From positions 1-38,267 of the forward strand of contig JAJXWL010000003.1 of the NCBI GenBank assembly GCA_021781625.1: a stretch of DNA of 38,267 nt, in the 5' to 3' direction. Source of the stretch: a bacterium (GTDB taxonomy: Bacteria > Spirochaetota > Spirochaetia > JABEVK01). The translations under genes were made by a program, and so were the position numbers. The notes under the pieces were generated by a model. The model was not told the origin of the DNA and did no database searches. It was given only the letters and a program-made list of their open reading frames with translations. Shown piece by piece: positions 7,103 through 15,442 of this stretch (positions are counted from its first letter, which is position 1; each line of letters begins with the position of its first letter).

Positions 7103-9496
7103 ATGTTGAAATTGGTTTTAAATAAAGCGGCCTGGCTAGATTCTAAGTTATCACCCTCTAAAAGAAGTTTTGAGCTTTTGGCGGTGATGACTTTAGATGA
7201 AAAAATTGCACAATTGTGTTCCGTTTGGCTTGATTATCTTGGTCAGGATCATTTTGTTTTAAAGTCTTTTTCAGCGGAGTCTAAGCCCCGTCCCGATGTT
7301 CGCCAGTTGTTTCCTTTGGGAATTGGTCAAATTTCTCGTCCTTTAGGGTCACAGCCTGTTGAACCTCGAGAAGGCGTTCGAGCGTTAAACAACCTGCAAA
7401 AATTTTTTAGGGAAGAAACCCGTTTGGGAATACCAGCCCTTCCGCACGAAGAATGCTTAGCGGGCTTGATGGCTCAAGGGGCAACACTTTTTCCAGCAGG
7501 AATCAACTATGGGTCTCTTTGGAACCCTGATTTGATTAAAAAAATTGCTTCTGCTATTGGAAGAGAATTAGCTTCGACAGGGTCTCGCCAAGGCTTAGCC
7601 CCTGTCCTTGACGTCGCCCGTGATGCGCGTTGGGGCCGAGTGGAAGAAACGATGGGTGAAGATCCGTACCTCGTGGGGACCTCTGCTTTAGCTTACGTTC
7701 AAGGGTTCCAAGGAAAAGACCGTCAACTGCTGGCTACCCTTAAACATTTTGTTGGTCATTCATTTAGCGAAGGCGGGCGAAATCATGCGCCAGTTCATAT
7801 AGGGCCTCGTGAATTGATGGATGTGTTTTTGTTGCCCTTTGAGATGGCAGTAAAACTCGGCAACGCTGGGTCCGTAATGCCTGCCTACCATGATATTGAT
7901 GGTGAACCGTGTTCTTCGTCTGTGCCCCTGATGAAAACACTTTTACGTGAAAAGTGGGGTTTTGAGGGGCTGATCGTTTCGGATTATGAAGCGATTGCCC
8001 AGTTAAAAAATGATCATCGGGTCGCCTCTGATTTTGGCCAAGCCAGTGCTTTAGCTCTTAAGGCTGGCATGGACATGGAATTGCCTGGAACAACTGTCTA
8101 CGCCGAGGGCATTCGGACGGCTTTAGATCAAGATCTTCTTACCGTGAGTGAGGTCGATGCTGTAGTTCAGCGTGTGTTAACGGAAAAATTTCGCTTGGGA
8201 CTTTTTGAGCATCCCTATGTTTCTGATGAAGCGTTATGTTTAAATACCTCAGAACATAAATCGCTTGCGTTTCAATCAGCAGTGGAATCGATGGTTTTGT
8301 TGTCCAATGACGGGATGCTACCGCTAGCGGGAACGCACAAGATCGCTGTCATTGGTCCCTTGGCAGACGAACCTTTGGCTTTTTTTAGTGGTTATTCATT
8401 TCCTGTGCATTTGATCGCCTCCTTGCATTCGCAGAAAGCAGCTCCCCCAGCCATTAAAACGCTACGTAAAGCTTTTGTGGAACGATTGGGAGAGGAACGA
8501 GTTTTGTATGCACGTGGCTGTGATATTCTGTCTAGAAGACCAGATTCTGCCCCAGTTTTTCCCGGTGACCCTGCTATGGCGCAGGGACAACGGGAGTCGT
8601 ATATCAGCTATGATGAAAGTCAAATTTCTGAAGCCGTAAAAGCAGGCCAGGAAGCTGGACAGCTTGTGGTTTGCCTAGGGGATCTTTCGGGATTGTTTCT
8701 CAGTGGAACCGTCGGCGAAGGGTCTGATGCGTCGTCGTTAACCTTGCCGGGAGTCCAGCAAAAGTTATTAGAAGCTCTTTTAGCACTTAAAAAACCTTTG
8801 ACCATTGTTTTGTTGAATGGTAGACCCTATGACCTAGGTGAAGCCGGAAAAAAAGCTAACGCGATTTTAGAAGCGTGGTTACCGGGGCAAGAAGGAGCCG
8901 ATGCTCTGGTTCATTTAATTTTTGGCGACGGAAACCCCGGCGGAAAACTTCCAATTTCGTTTCCCAAAAGCGCGGGAGCAATGCCTTATGCCTATAATCT
9001 TCACTTTAAGTCTTGTGGTTCGCCAATTCAACAAGATTTCGGCGCAGTTTATCCTTTTGGACATGGTTTAAGTTACACTCAATTCGTGTACGAAGATTTT
9101 CAGCTTGAGTCAGAGTCTGTAGCTACCGATGGGGAAATCCGTATCACTGGTGTTGTTCGTAATGTGGGGCACCGTGCTGGCGATGAAGTCGTTCAGGTGT
9201 ATGGACAGGATCTGTTAGCGCAGGTCGTTCGCCCCCAACGAGAATTAAAGGCCTACCGGCGTCTCTCGTTAGAGGCCTCACAGGCGGTGCAAGTGACTTT
9301 TGTTATTCCTACTGATTTACTGAATTACAGTCCCGAAGGCCAAACTCGCTTTGTGGAACCAGGTGAATGGGAGTTATTTGTAGGAAGCTCATCGCAAGAT
9401 TATCGATTTCAGCACCGGATTCTGCTTACGGGGCCGGGAAGAACCTTAGGTGAACAGTGGCGGATGTTGGCGAGCGCAGAAGTACGGTCGTTGTAA
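7103..9496 (+). CDS. Glycoside hydrolase family 3 (beta-glucosidase/xylosidase type)
   Basis: 797 residues with the GH3 layout: TIM barrel (about 25-370), alpha/beta sandwich (about 390-620) and C-terminal fibronectin-like domain (about 650-770). Visible motifs are RWGRVEETMGEDPYL, KHFVGHS (214-220) and the nucleophile Asp294 in IVSDYEA; VGEGSDASSLTLPG lies in the region that carries the acid/base residue. No signal peptide is present, so it acts in the cytoplasm on glycosides brought in by the upstream importer. Substrate (glucoside or xyloside) cannot be settled. The AGGGGAG site almost touches the ATG at 7103; a TTG at 7106 or 7112 may be the real start, changing the protein by one to three residues. 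It ends the plus-strand operon, converging on a minus-strand gene 24 nt away. Confidence 0.94.
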   Translation: MLKLVLNKAAWLDSKLSPSKRSFELLAVMTLDEKIAQLCSVWLDYLGQDHFVLKSFSAESKPRPDVRQLFPLGIGQISRPLGSQPVEPREGVRALNNLQKFFREETRLGIPALPHEECLAGLMAQGATLFPAGINYGSLWNPDLIKKIASAIGRELASTGSRQGLAPVLDVARDARWGRVEETMGEDPYLVGTSALAYVQGFQGKDRQLLATLKHFVGHSFSEGGRNHAPVHIGPRELMDVFLLPFEMAVKLGNAGSVMPAYHDIDGEPCSSSVPLMKTLLREKWGFEGLIVSDYEAIAQLKNDHRVASDFGQASALALKAGMDMELPGTTVYAEGIRTALDQDLLTVSEVDAVVQRVLTEKFRLGLFEHPYVSDEALCLNTSEHKSLAFQSAVESMVLLSNDGMLPLAGTHKIAVIGPLADEPLAFFSGYSFPVHLIASLHSQKAAPPAIKTLRKAFVERLGEERVLYARGCDILSRRPDSAPVFPGDPAMAQGQRESYISYDESQISEAVKAGQEAGQLVVCLGDLSGLFLSGTVGEGSDASSLTLPGVQQKLLEALLALKKPLTIVLLNGRPYDLGEAGKKANAILEAWLPGQEGADALVHLIFGDGNPGGKLPISFPKSAGAMPYAYNLHFKSCGSPIQQDFGAVYPFGHGLSYTQFVYEDFQLESESVATDGEIRITGVVRNVGHRAGDEVVQVYGQDLLAQVVRPQRELKAYRRLSLEASQAVQVTFVIPTDLLNYSPEGQTRFVEPGEWELFVGSSSQDYRFQHRILLTGPGRTLGEQWRMLASAEVRSL

Positions 9497-9500
9497 CTGT

Positions 9501-9538
9501 TTTACATGTCCATGAGAGGTTTACATGCCCATGAGAGG
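9501..9538. repeat. Tandem 19-nt duplication at a gene end
   Basis: Two adjacent 19-nt copies (9501-9519 and 9520-9538) of TTTACATGYCCATGAGAGG differ at one base. The second copy carries the minus-strand stop codon (9521-9523) and last codons of the DUF6062 gene; the first lies in the space between convergent genes. This looks like a recent slippage duplication. Confidence 0.85.
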
Positions 9539-10273
9539 CCCTCGATGAGTTTTGCTTTCCTCTTCATACTCGGGGAAAATTCCGTAGAGCTTCAAAAGGG
9601 CCCGCTCAAGAGCTTTTTCGGGATTTCCAGAAATTTCATGGCTCTTGGTGGCATCAAAAGTTTGCGTGAAAGCAAGTAAGTCATTTTCGACTCTTTGAAG
9701 ATTTTCGAGGGTCTTTAACCAGATTTCTGGAGCCAGTCGGGAGAGGTCTGACGAGGATAAGAGCTCTACTGCCATCGCCAAGGCAAGCTGAACATGTTTG
9801 AGGCATAGCCCCTTACTTTGTCCCCAAGAAGAAAAAAAATCTTGATCATTTTTCAAGAGGTGGACAAACGTAAAGGCAAAACGGTTCATATCCTCATCAA
9901 GCTTGGTTTGAATCAAACAGCCGTGACTTTGACTTTTAAGATGCGTTAAAAGGTTTTCGACTTCTTTACGAAGGGGCTTCTTTTCATTAGGCCGTGTAAG
10001 AAAAGAAAGTGAGCTTTCTCGTACAGCCTTAAGGCGAGTATGGGTAATTAGCCCCAGGCCTAAACGGTTGTTATCTTTGGCCAAAAGTCGGGCATTTTGA
10101 GCCGAAAAGCCAATCTTGTTAACCTTAAGGCGGACTTCTGGTACCATCACCGACGGGCCAAGGTAGTAACGAACGGCTCCGGCTCGCGAGCGGCGTTCCA
10201 AAAGACAAAAAGGACATTCGGTTTGTGCTTTAAGCGCATCCCAAACCGGAATTGTGTCTAACTCATACTTCAT
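9521..10273 (-). CDS. DUF6062-family protein
   Basis: 250 residues. The opening MKYELDTIPVWDALK, a CPFCLLE pair of cysteines, a YYLGPSVMVPEVR segment, NRLGLGL and a later CLKH resemble the DUF6062 family of clostridia and spirochaetes, whose function is unknown. The CxxC and CxxH pairs suggest a metal site or redox-active cysteines. It is soluble, with no signal peptide. In-frame TTG at 10285 is rejected because GGGAG lies 5 nt ahead of the ATG at 10273. It follows the J-domain gene by 15 nt, so the two are probably co-transcribed. The last codons lie in a 19-nt duplication. The family call is from recalled motifs. Confidence 0.75.
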   Translation of the reverse strand: MKYELDTIPVWDALKAQTECPFCLLERRSRAGAVRYYLGPSVMVPEVRLKVNKIGFSAQNARLLAKDNNRLGLGLITHTRLKAVRESSLSFLTRPNEKKPLRKEVENLLTHLKSQSHGCLIQTKLDEDMNRFAFTFVHLLKNDQDFFSSWGQSKGLCLKHVQLALAMAVELLSSSDLSRLAPEIWLKTLENLQRVENDLLAFTQTFDATKSHEISGNPEKALERALLKLYGIFPEYEEESKTHRGPLMGM

Positions 10274-10288
10274 GGTGACTCCCAAGGT

Positions 10289-11098
10289 TTACGAAAACCC
10301 GCGATCTTTTCGCAAGCGTTCATAGGCGTGTTGAAGATTGATAAACTTTTCAGTTTTTTGAGATTTTGCCGGGTCATCCTCTTTGAGGTGCTGCCAGCGA
10401 TCGGGGTGGTATTCTCTTACCAAAGAACGATAGGCTTTTTTTATTTCTTCAACAGAAGCCTGAGGGGATAAACCCAAAACCTGATACGCTTCGGGCCCAG
10501 CTGCCGAGGCGGGGCGAAAGCTCGACCACTGTTGTTGGTAATTGTCTTGCGTTCGGTTGTTTTGAGAAAACCCTGCAGAGCCCGTGTCCTCGAGAATTCC
10601 AAAGCTGAGAGCAATGGTATCGAGAATTTCGACAATACCCAGGCGAACCTGGCCAAGTCCGGCAAGCTGGCGACAGGTGGCATGAATCCAAAGCAGAGTT
10701 TGCTGGTCGAGAAAAAAATTCTCAGCAAGATTTTCTGCCAAAACTTGTACATCGTTAAGCACCGTTGAGTCGGGGCTGGCAAGAGCCTCTTCTAACGACT
10801 CACGAAACATTTTAACGGCGTAATTTTGTCTCCAGGGTGAAAGGTCTAACCGAGGAATGACTATGGTCTGAAGAAACATCGCTTGGGCTTGGCTAAAGTG
10901 CTTACCGTAGCCAGCAACCCGACCAAACAGCGAAAAGAGAAGGGGAATCAGGTCGTCGCCAAGCCGGTCAGTTCCTAGACTCTGACGTTCCAAAAGGACG
11001 TCAAACAGGTGCCCAAGGGCCAAGCCTACGATAAGACCTAGGGGCCCAAAGGCAAAAAATCCTAGCAATAACCCCGCAATTTTGCCAAAAATATTCAC
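10289..11098 (-). CDS. Membrane-anchored DjlA-like co-chaperone (TerB plus J domain)
   Basis: 269 residues. The N-terminus is a glycine-rich hydrophobic segment (about 5-32, GLLLGFFAFGPLGLIVGLALG), then a TerB-like helical region (about 40-170), then a C-terminal J domain from AYQVLGLSPQ with the DnaK-activating HPD in REYHPDRW. This order is that of DjlA, an inner-membrane co-chaperone that stimulates DnaK. The start is a GTG at 11098, the first start codon after an in-frame stop, with no clear ribosome site. Co-oriented with the DUF6062 gene, which may be its client or partner. Confidence 0.88.
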   Translation of the reverse strand: MNIFGKIAGLLLGFFAFGPLGLIVGLALGHLFDVLLERQSLGTDRLGDDLIPLLFSLFGRVAGYGKHFSQAQAMFLQTIVIPRLDLSPWRQNYAVKMFRESLEEALASPDSTVLNDVQVLAENLAENFFLDQQTLLWIHATCRQLAGLGQVRLGIVEILDTIALSFGILEDTGSAGFSQNNRTQDNYQQQWSSFRPASAAGPEAYQVLGLSPQASVEEIKKAYRSLVREYHPDRWQHLKEDDPAKSQKTEKFINLQHAYERLRKDRGFS

Positions 11099-11197
11099 CG
11101 AAGCATTCTAGCATGAACAAAAATTCAGGGCAATTGAACCTCACCTCCGGTTTAAGAGACTTAACGATGTCATCTTTCTTTTTTTGGAACTCTGTTG

Positions 11198-11203
11198 CAT
11201 AAT
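11198..11203 (+). promoter_or_regulatory. -10 box placing the start point close to an initiation codon
   Basis: CATAAT (5/6 match to TATAAT) ends 8 nt before the ATG at 11212. No Shine-Dalgarno sequence lies between them, and the upstream -35 region is weak (T-rich at 11175-11181). If used, transcription would start about 11210-11212 and the message would be leaderless or nearly so. Confidence 0.4.
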
Positions 11204-11211
11204 CTGAAGCT

Positions 11212-11994
11212 ATGAGAATCATGGTCACTGGCAGTCATGGAACTGTGGGAAAGGCTCTGTGCTCATACTTAGAGCAAAAAGGGCACACGGTGGTAGCCTG
11301 GGATCGAACTTCGGTCTCGTTTACAGACTACTGGGCTATGGAGAACTACTTACGTTCTAGTCAGATTACGGCTCTTTATCATCTGGCGGTACCGTCCCAA
11401 AAAACCGGCTTAGCCAACGAAAGCTGGTTGGTGAACTATCAATGGACGAGTGAGCTTGCTTGGTTGTGTAAAGTTCTCGATATCCAGTTTATCTTTATCA
11501 GTACAGTGATGGTGTTTTCGTCCCAAAGTCAGGGGCCTTTTACCATAAATTCACCAGCTGATGCGGGTGACGGCTATGGGATGGAAAAACGTCTCGCTGA
11601 AGAACGGGTTTTTTACCAAAACCCCAATGCCAAGGTTGTTCGCTTGGGGTGGCAAATCGGCGAAGCCCCCGGTAATAACAATATGTTGGACTTTTTTGAG
11701 TCCAAGATGCAGGAAGAGGGAATCGTATCGTGCAGTACGCGCTGGTTACCGGCCTGTTCCTTTCTCACTGATACCGTTAAAGCTCTCGAGAGTGTTCTGG
11801 GCCAAGAATCCGGCCTATACCTCTTTGATACCAACGAAAAATGGAATTTCTATCAAATAGCTTTTGCCTTGAACCAACTTCATGGAAAACGCTGGAAAAT
11901 CACCGCAACAGACAAATTTGTGTTTGACCAGCGTATGCAGGACGAGCGACTTCCGCATTTTTCGCTGCAGGTTCATTTACCAGGCCTCAAGTAG
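11212..11994 (+). CDS. RmlD-like NAD(P)-dependent sugar reductase/epimerase
   Basis: 260 residues, an extended short-chain dehydrogenase. The Rossmann motif GSHGTVG opens the protein (MRIMVTGSHG), and the catalytic YxxxK is visible as YGMEK. The layout fits the RmlD (dTDP-4-dehydrorhamnose reductase) branch, and the protein is slightly shorter than most members. It is a single gene between two minus-strand blocks and has no rml neighbours, so the substrate is uncertain and it need not make rhamnose. No ribosome site precedes the ATG; a -10 box 8 nt upstream suggests a leaderless transcript. Confidence 0.85.
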   Translation: MRIMVTGSHGTVGKALCSYLEQKGHTVVAWDRTSVSFTDYWAMENYLRSSQITALYHLAVPSQKTGLANESWLVNYQWTSELAWLCKVLDIQFIFISTVMVFSSQSQGPFTINSPADAGDGYGMEKRLAEERVFYQNPNAKVVRLGWQIGEAPGNNNMLDFFESKMQEEGIVSCSTRWLPACSFLTDTVKALESVLGQESGLYLFDTNEKWNFYQIAFALNQLHGKRWKITATDKFVFDQRMQDERLPHFSLQVHLPGLK

Positions 11995-12017
11995 CTTTTG
12001 CCCTTGGCGAGTTGGCC

Positions 12018-12839
12018 TCAGCGAAGGTAGACGCCATCGGGTTCAAGACGAATCACTTTTTCGCGAAAAAGTGTCCCACAGGCCTGTTTAAAGGCTCGTT
12101 TTGATACTCCTAAGGCACGTTCAACAGCTTCAGGGGTTGATTGGTCGGTTAGTGGCAGGTGACCCCCAGAGTTTTTTAGAGCTGTAAGGAGTTTCTCGAC
12201 GGCGTAGGCGTTCCGATCTTCAAACCCTTGGGGTGTTCGACTCAAATCCAGGCGACCATCCTCTCGACGTAAGGTCACAAACGCTTCGACCTTCATACCG
12301 GGCTTTAAGTCATGGCTTTGAGGAAAAAAAAGCATCCCCTGCCAGCTGTGATTGACAATGACCGTCCATCCGCGCTCATGAGCTTTCCAAACCAGCGCCT
12401 CGACCTTAGTTCCGTTGGCCAAAGCGGGAGCGGGAAACAAATGACGCCCCAAACGCGCGGTCGCATATAAGCGGTCGGTTTGGTCGTCCAGAAGAAGCAT
12501 TATCATCACAAAATCGCCTGTTTTTAAGAGCGTACCTTGTTCTTTTCGAGGGAGCAACAGATGTTTGTCTAAGCCCCAATCTAACCAAGCACCGGCTGAA
12601 GAAACATCGACAGCTTTTAACCAAGCGCAATGTTGTAATGTGACGAAAGGGTGCTTTACCGTGGCTGTTAGCCGGTCTTCGGAATCCCGGTAGATAAAGG
12701 CGGCGATCGGTTGACCCTCGGTGTATTCTGGTCGCACTTCTTTAGCAGGGAGAAGAACCTCACTATCGGAATCGCCCAGCCAAGCTCCGTGCGGGGAGCG
12801 ACGTAAAAAGGTTAAAGTTTGATACTGACCAAGTTCCAT
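12018..12839 (-). CDS. cvfB: CvfB-like S1 RNA-binding protein
   Basis: 273 residues, the usual length of CvfB/YitL proteins. Several S1-like beta-barrel repeats are visible (for example GAWLGDSDSEVLLPAKE and GAWLDWGLDKHLLLPRKE), followed by a C-terminal winged helix ending in RLEPDGVYLR. Family members bind RNA and affect virulence-gene expression in staphylococci; the general role is unclear. GAGGT lies 7 nt before the ATG. It is the last gene of the ten-gene minus-strand operon, 9 nt after priA. Confidence 0.85.
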   Translation of the reverse strand: MELGQYQTLTFLRRSPHGAWLGDSDSEVLLPAKEVRPEYTEGQPIAAFIYRDSEDRLTATVKHPFVTLQHCAWLKAVDVSSAGAWLDWGLDKHLLLPRKEQGTLLKTGDFVMIMLLLDDQTDRLYATARLGRHLFPAPALANGTKVEALVWKAHERGWTVIVNHSWQGMLFFPQSHDLKPGMKVEAFVTLRREDGRLDLSRTPQGFEDRNAYAVEKLLTALKNSGGHLPLTDQSTPEAVERALGVSKRAFKQACGTLFREKVIRLEPDGVYLR

Positions 12840-12848
12840 GGTGTTACC

Positions 12849-14816
12849 TCATAATAATTGAAGGGGATCGATGTCAACCTCAAGGTGAACATCGCGTGAG
12901 AGGCGAATTCTTTCTAAAGCGTTTTTCGCTGCCGTATGCAACAAAGGAAAATTATGGGCGCGCAAGAGGACTTGATAACGGTATTGGGCGGACTGCTTAG
13001 CAATTGCACATTCTGACGGTCCCAAGATTTCGCCTCCTTCAGCTTGGAACCAAGAGTTTGGCCCTAACTCCTGTGCTAAGCTTTCGGCGGTCTTTTGGGC
13101 TAAAGCGTCTTGAAAGGAACGAGCCACGAAACGGATAAGACGTGAATAGGGGGGGAAATCTAAGAGTTGCCTGAGGGAAAGTTCTTGCTTCCAAAATTCT
13201 TCGTCTTGGCCTTCGGCAGCCCAACGAATAACGGTGTTGTCGGGTCTTGAACTTTGTAGAATGACAAGCCCATCGGGGTGCGTTCGTCCAGCACGTCCCG
13301 TCACCTGGCGAATCAACGCATACACACGTTCTGAGGCACGAAAATCTGGCAACGAAAGCCCCGCCTCAGCGTTCAGAATTCCCACTAGCTTTACTCGGGG
13401 AAAGTCGAGACCTTTGGCAACCATTTGTGTACCAACGAGAATATCCAGCTTGCCCTGGCCAAACTCTTCGAGGAGTTTAGGGGTATCTTCACCAGCGGTA
13501 TCACTATCGACGCGAGCAGACTTTAAGTGAGGAAAGAGCCGCGACAGGTCGTCCATCACATGTTCCGTTCCGGGAACGCTCCATCCCACATCTAAGGAAC
13601 CACAATGGGGACACAGCGAAACCGGGGCTGTTTGATAGCCACACAGGTGACAAACCAGAACGCCTCGGGCTTTATGCCAAGTAAGGCTTACGGAACAGTG
13701 GCGGCATAAAAGATCTTCGCCGCAGGTACGGCAATGAAACGAAGAACCATAACCTCTTCGATTCAAGAATAAAATACTTTGACGACCTTCGACCGCAGTC
13801 TGGTGAATCGCTTCAATCAAGGGGGCCGAAAAGAGACTCTTAGAATCCCGAGGAACGATAAGTACTCGTGGAGGTGCGCCACCGGCGGCTCGTTGAGTAA
13901 GACGAGCATGGGCGAAAGTTTCGTTTAAAAGGGCATGATACGATTCGAGGCTGGGTGTCGCACTGCCCATCACCAATTTAGCACCAGCTTTTTGTGCTAA
14001 GTAAAAGGCGACCTGTCGAGCGTGGTAGCGGGGCGTTTGACCAGATTTGTAGCTTGTTTCGTGTTCTTCATCGATGATGATCAAACCCAAATTTTGAAAA
14101 GGGGCAAAGACAGCGCTTCGAGCTCCCACCACCAGCTTAGCCTGTTCCGTTTGAATTTTACGCCACTCACCCAAGCGCTGAGCGGGAGTTAAAGCCGAAT
14201 GCAAAATGGCGACTTGTGAGCCGAATCTTTGCCGCAAAATCTTTACTAACGGCCAGGTCAGCGCGATTTCGGGAACCAAGTAGAGCACCTGCTGCCCGGC
14301 ATCGAGGATCGTTGTTGCTGACTGCAAAAATACCTCGGTTTTTCCGGTGCCTGTTAAACCCCACAGGTAAAAGGGACGGTCACTTGCTAAAATTGCTTGG
14401 CGGGCCTTGAGTTGTTCGGGGTTGAGGGTCAGTTGATGCGCGGCGATAGTGACAACCTCGGGAAAAGGAACCTCACGTTTTCGCTGAGCCGACGGAAGCA
14501 TCAAGGCCAAGGCCTGTCCTAGACGACACAGATATTGCCGACTCATCCATTGAGCCAAGTCTAAGGACCAGCGGCCAAAGAGAGTCTCTTGATCAAGGAT
14601 TTTCTTGAGAGTTTTGATTTCGATACCCTGAGGCGGAGTTACAGGAGCTGCTACCACGACACCTGTCTTGTAGCCGCGGCCAAACGGGGCTTGCACTCTT
14701 TGTCCGGGAACCAAACACATCCCCTCGACAGCATACGTGAAGTTCTGAGCCACCGGTAGATCGAAGGCCACTTCGCAATAAGAGAGGGGTTTGTCGCTTG
14801 GGCTTTCAGAGGTCAC
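12849..14816 (-). CDS. priA: Primosomal replication-restart helicase PriA
   Basis: 655 residues, somewhat shorter than E. coli PriA. It has an N-terminal DNA-binding region, a Walker A LWGLTGTGKTEV (about 151-162), the DEEH box IIIDEEHE (about 246-253), paired zinc-binding cysteines in CRTCGEDLLCRHC and CHLCGY...CPHCGS, and helicase motifs such as GTQMVAKGLDFP and RVYALIRQVTGRAGR. It reloads DnaB at stalled forks. The start is a GTG at 14816 overlapping the upstream stop as GTGA, which indicates translational coupling. It belongs to the long minus-strand operon. Confidence 0.96.
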   Translation of the reverse strand: MTSESPSDKPLSYCEVAFDLPVAQNFTYAVEGMCLVPGQRVQAPFGRGYKTGVVVAAPVTPPQGIEIKTLKKILDQETLFGRWSLDLAQWMSRQYLCRLGQALALMLPSAQRKREVPFPEVVTIAAHQLTLNPEQLKARQAILASDRPFYLWGLTGTGKTEVFLQSATTILDAGQQVLYLVPEIALTWPLVKILRQRFGSQVAILHSALTPAQRLGEWRKIQTEQAKLVVGARSAVFAPFQNLGLIIIDEEHETSYKSGQTPRYHARQVAFYLAQKAGAKLVMGSATPSLESYHALLNETFAHARLTQRAAGGAPPRVLIVPRDSKSLFSAPLIEAIHQTAVEGRQSILFLNRRGYGSSFHCRTCGEDLLCRHCSVSLTWHKARGVLVCHLCGYQTAPVSLCPHCGSLDVGWSVPGTEHVMDDLSRLFPHLKSARVDSDTAGEDTPKLLEEFGQGKLDILVGTQMVAKGLDFPRVKLVGILNAEAGLSLPDFRASERVYALIRQVTGRAGRTHPDGLVILQSSRPDNTVIRWAAEGQDEEFWKQELSLRQLLDFPPYSRLIRFVARSFQDALAQKTAESLAQELGPNSWFQAEGGEILGPSECAIAKQSAQYRYQVLLRAHNFPLLHTAAKNALERIRLSRDVHLEVDIDPLQLL

Positions 14817-15442
14817 GCGACCACCGATTTTAATTTGGCCACTAATCGCTGAGCATCACGCCACACCTGCGCTTTTAAAGGGGCTAAAGCCGCTGAGTCG
14901 GGGGGCAAGTTCAGTAAAGTCGAGGGATGGTAAGTCGTGATGAGGGGAGTTTTCGCAAAAGGAAATTCTCCCGAACGTAACGTGTCGATGCTAGGAGGGG
15001 CATGAAGAAGCTTAGCCGCTGGTTGAGGGCCTAAACTAAAAATGACTTGTGGTTTGAGTTGTTCTATGAGACTAGAAAAATATAATCGTGCATCATTGTC
15101 GGTTAGGGGGGGCCAGAGGTGGACAAGAAAGGTTTGATCAAAAGAAACACGCAATTTGTCGTTCTCGAACCACTTTCGTGCATATTGTTTTTCTTCAGGC
15201 GTCAAGGACTCAGTCAGTAAAAGCACAGGAGCTGACACTGAGCCTTCCCAAGTGGGCCAAGTCGTCCCCGGTAAAATTTTGTCTGGCCAGTCCTTGAGGA
15301 AATCGGTGAGTGAGCCTTTGGAGGTTTCTAGAAATGGGGGAAGGTTGGCTAAAAAACCTTCAGTTTGTAGCAGAGCTTGAACTTGATAGGTTAGATCCCA
15401 AAGAACGGCCTCGGGAGATCTAGAGGCTGAATTCATGGGCAT
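14813..15442 (-). CDS. Divergent uracil-DNA glycosylase-superfamily protein
   Basis: About 209 residues from the ATG at 15442 (15436 is also possible). The second half has a UDG-like alpha/beta pattern: PQVIFSLGPQPAAKLL, then LITTYHPSTLL, which matches the HPSxLL motif of family 4 and 5 enzymes. The N-terminal half lacks the usual GEAPG/FVG motif and the four iron-sulphur cysteines; the protein has no cysteine at all. It may be an inactive or specialised member. The reading frame stays open upstream inside truA, but that part is not homologous, so the internal ATG is used; it overlaps truA by 23 nt. It precedes priA with a 4-nt overlap, a DNA-maintenance pair. Superfamily call moderate, activity unproven. 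Confidence 0.7.
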   Translation of the reverse strand: MPMNSASRSPEAVLWDLTYQVQALLQTEGFLANLPPFLETSKGSLTDFLKDWPDKILPGTTWPTWEGSVSAPVLLLTESLTPEEKQYARKWFENDKLRVSFDQTFLVHLWPPLTDNDARLYFSSLIEQLKPQVIFSLGPQPAAKLLHAPPSIDTLRSGEFPFAKTPLITTYHPSTLLNLPPDSAALAPLKAQVWRDAQRLVAKLKSVVA

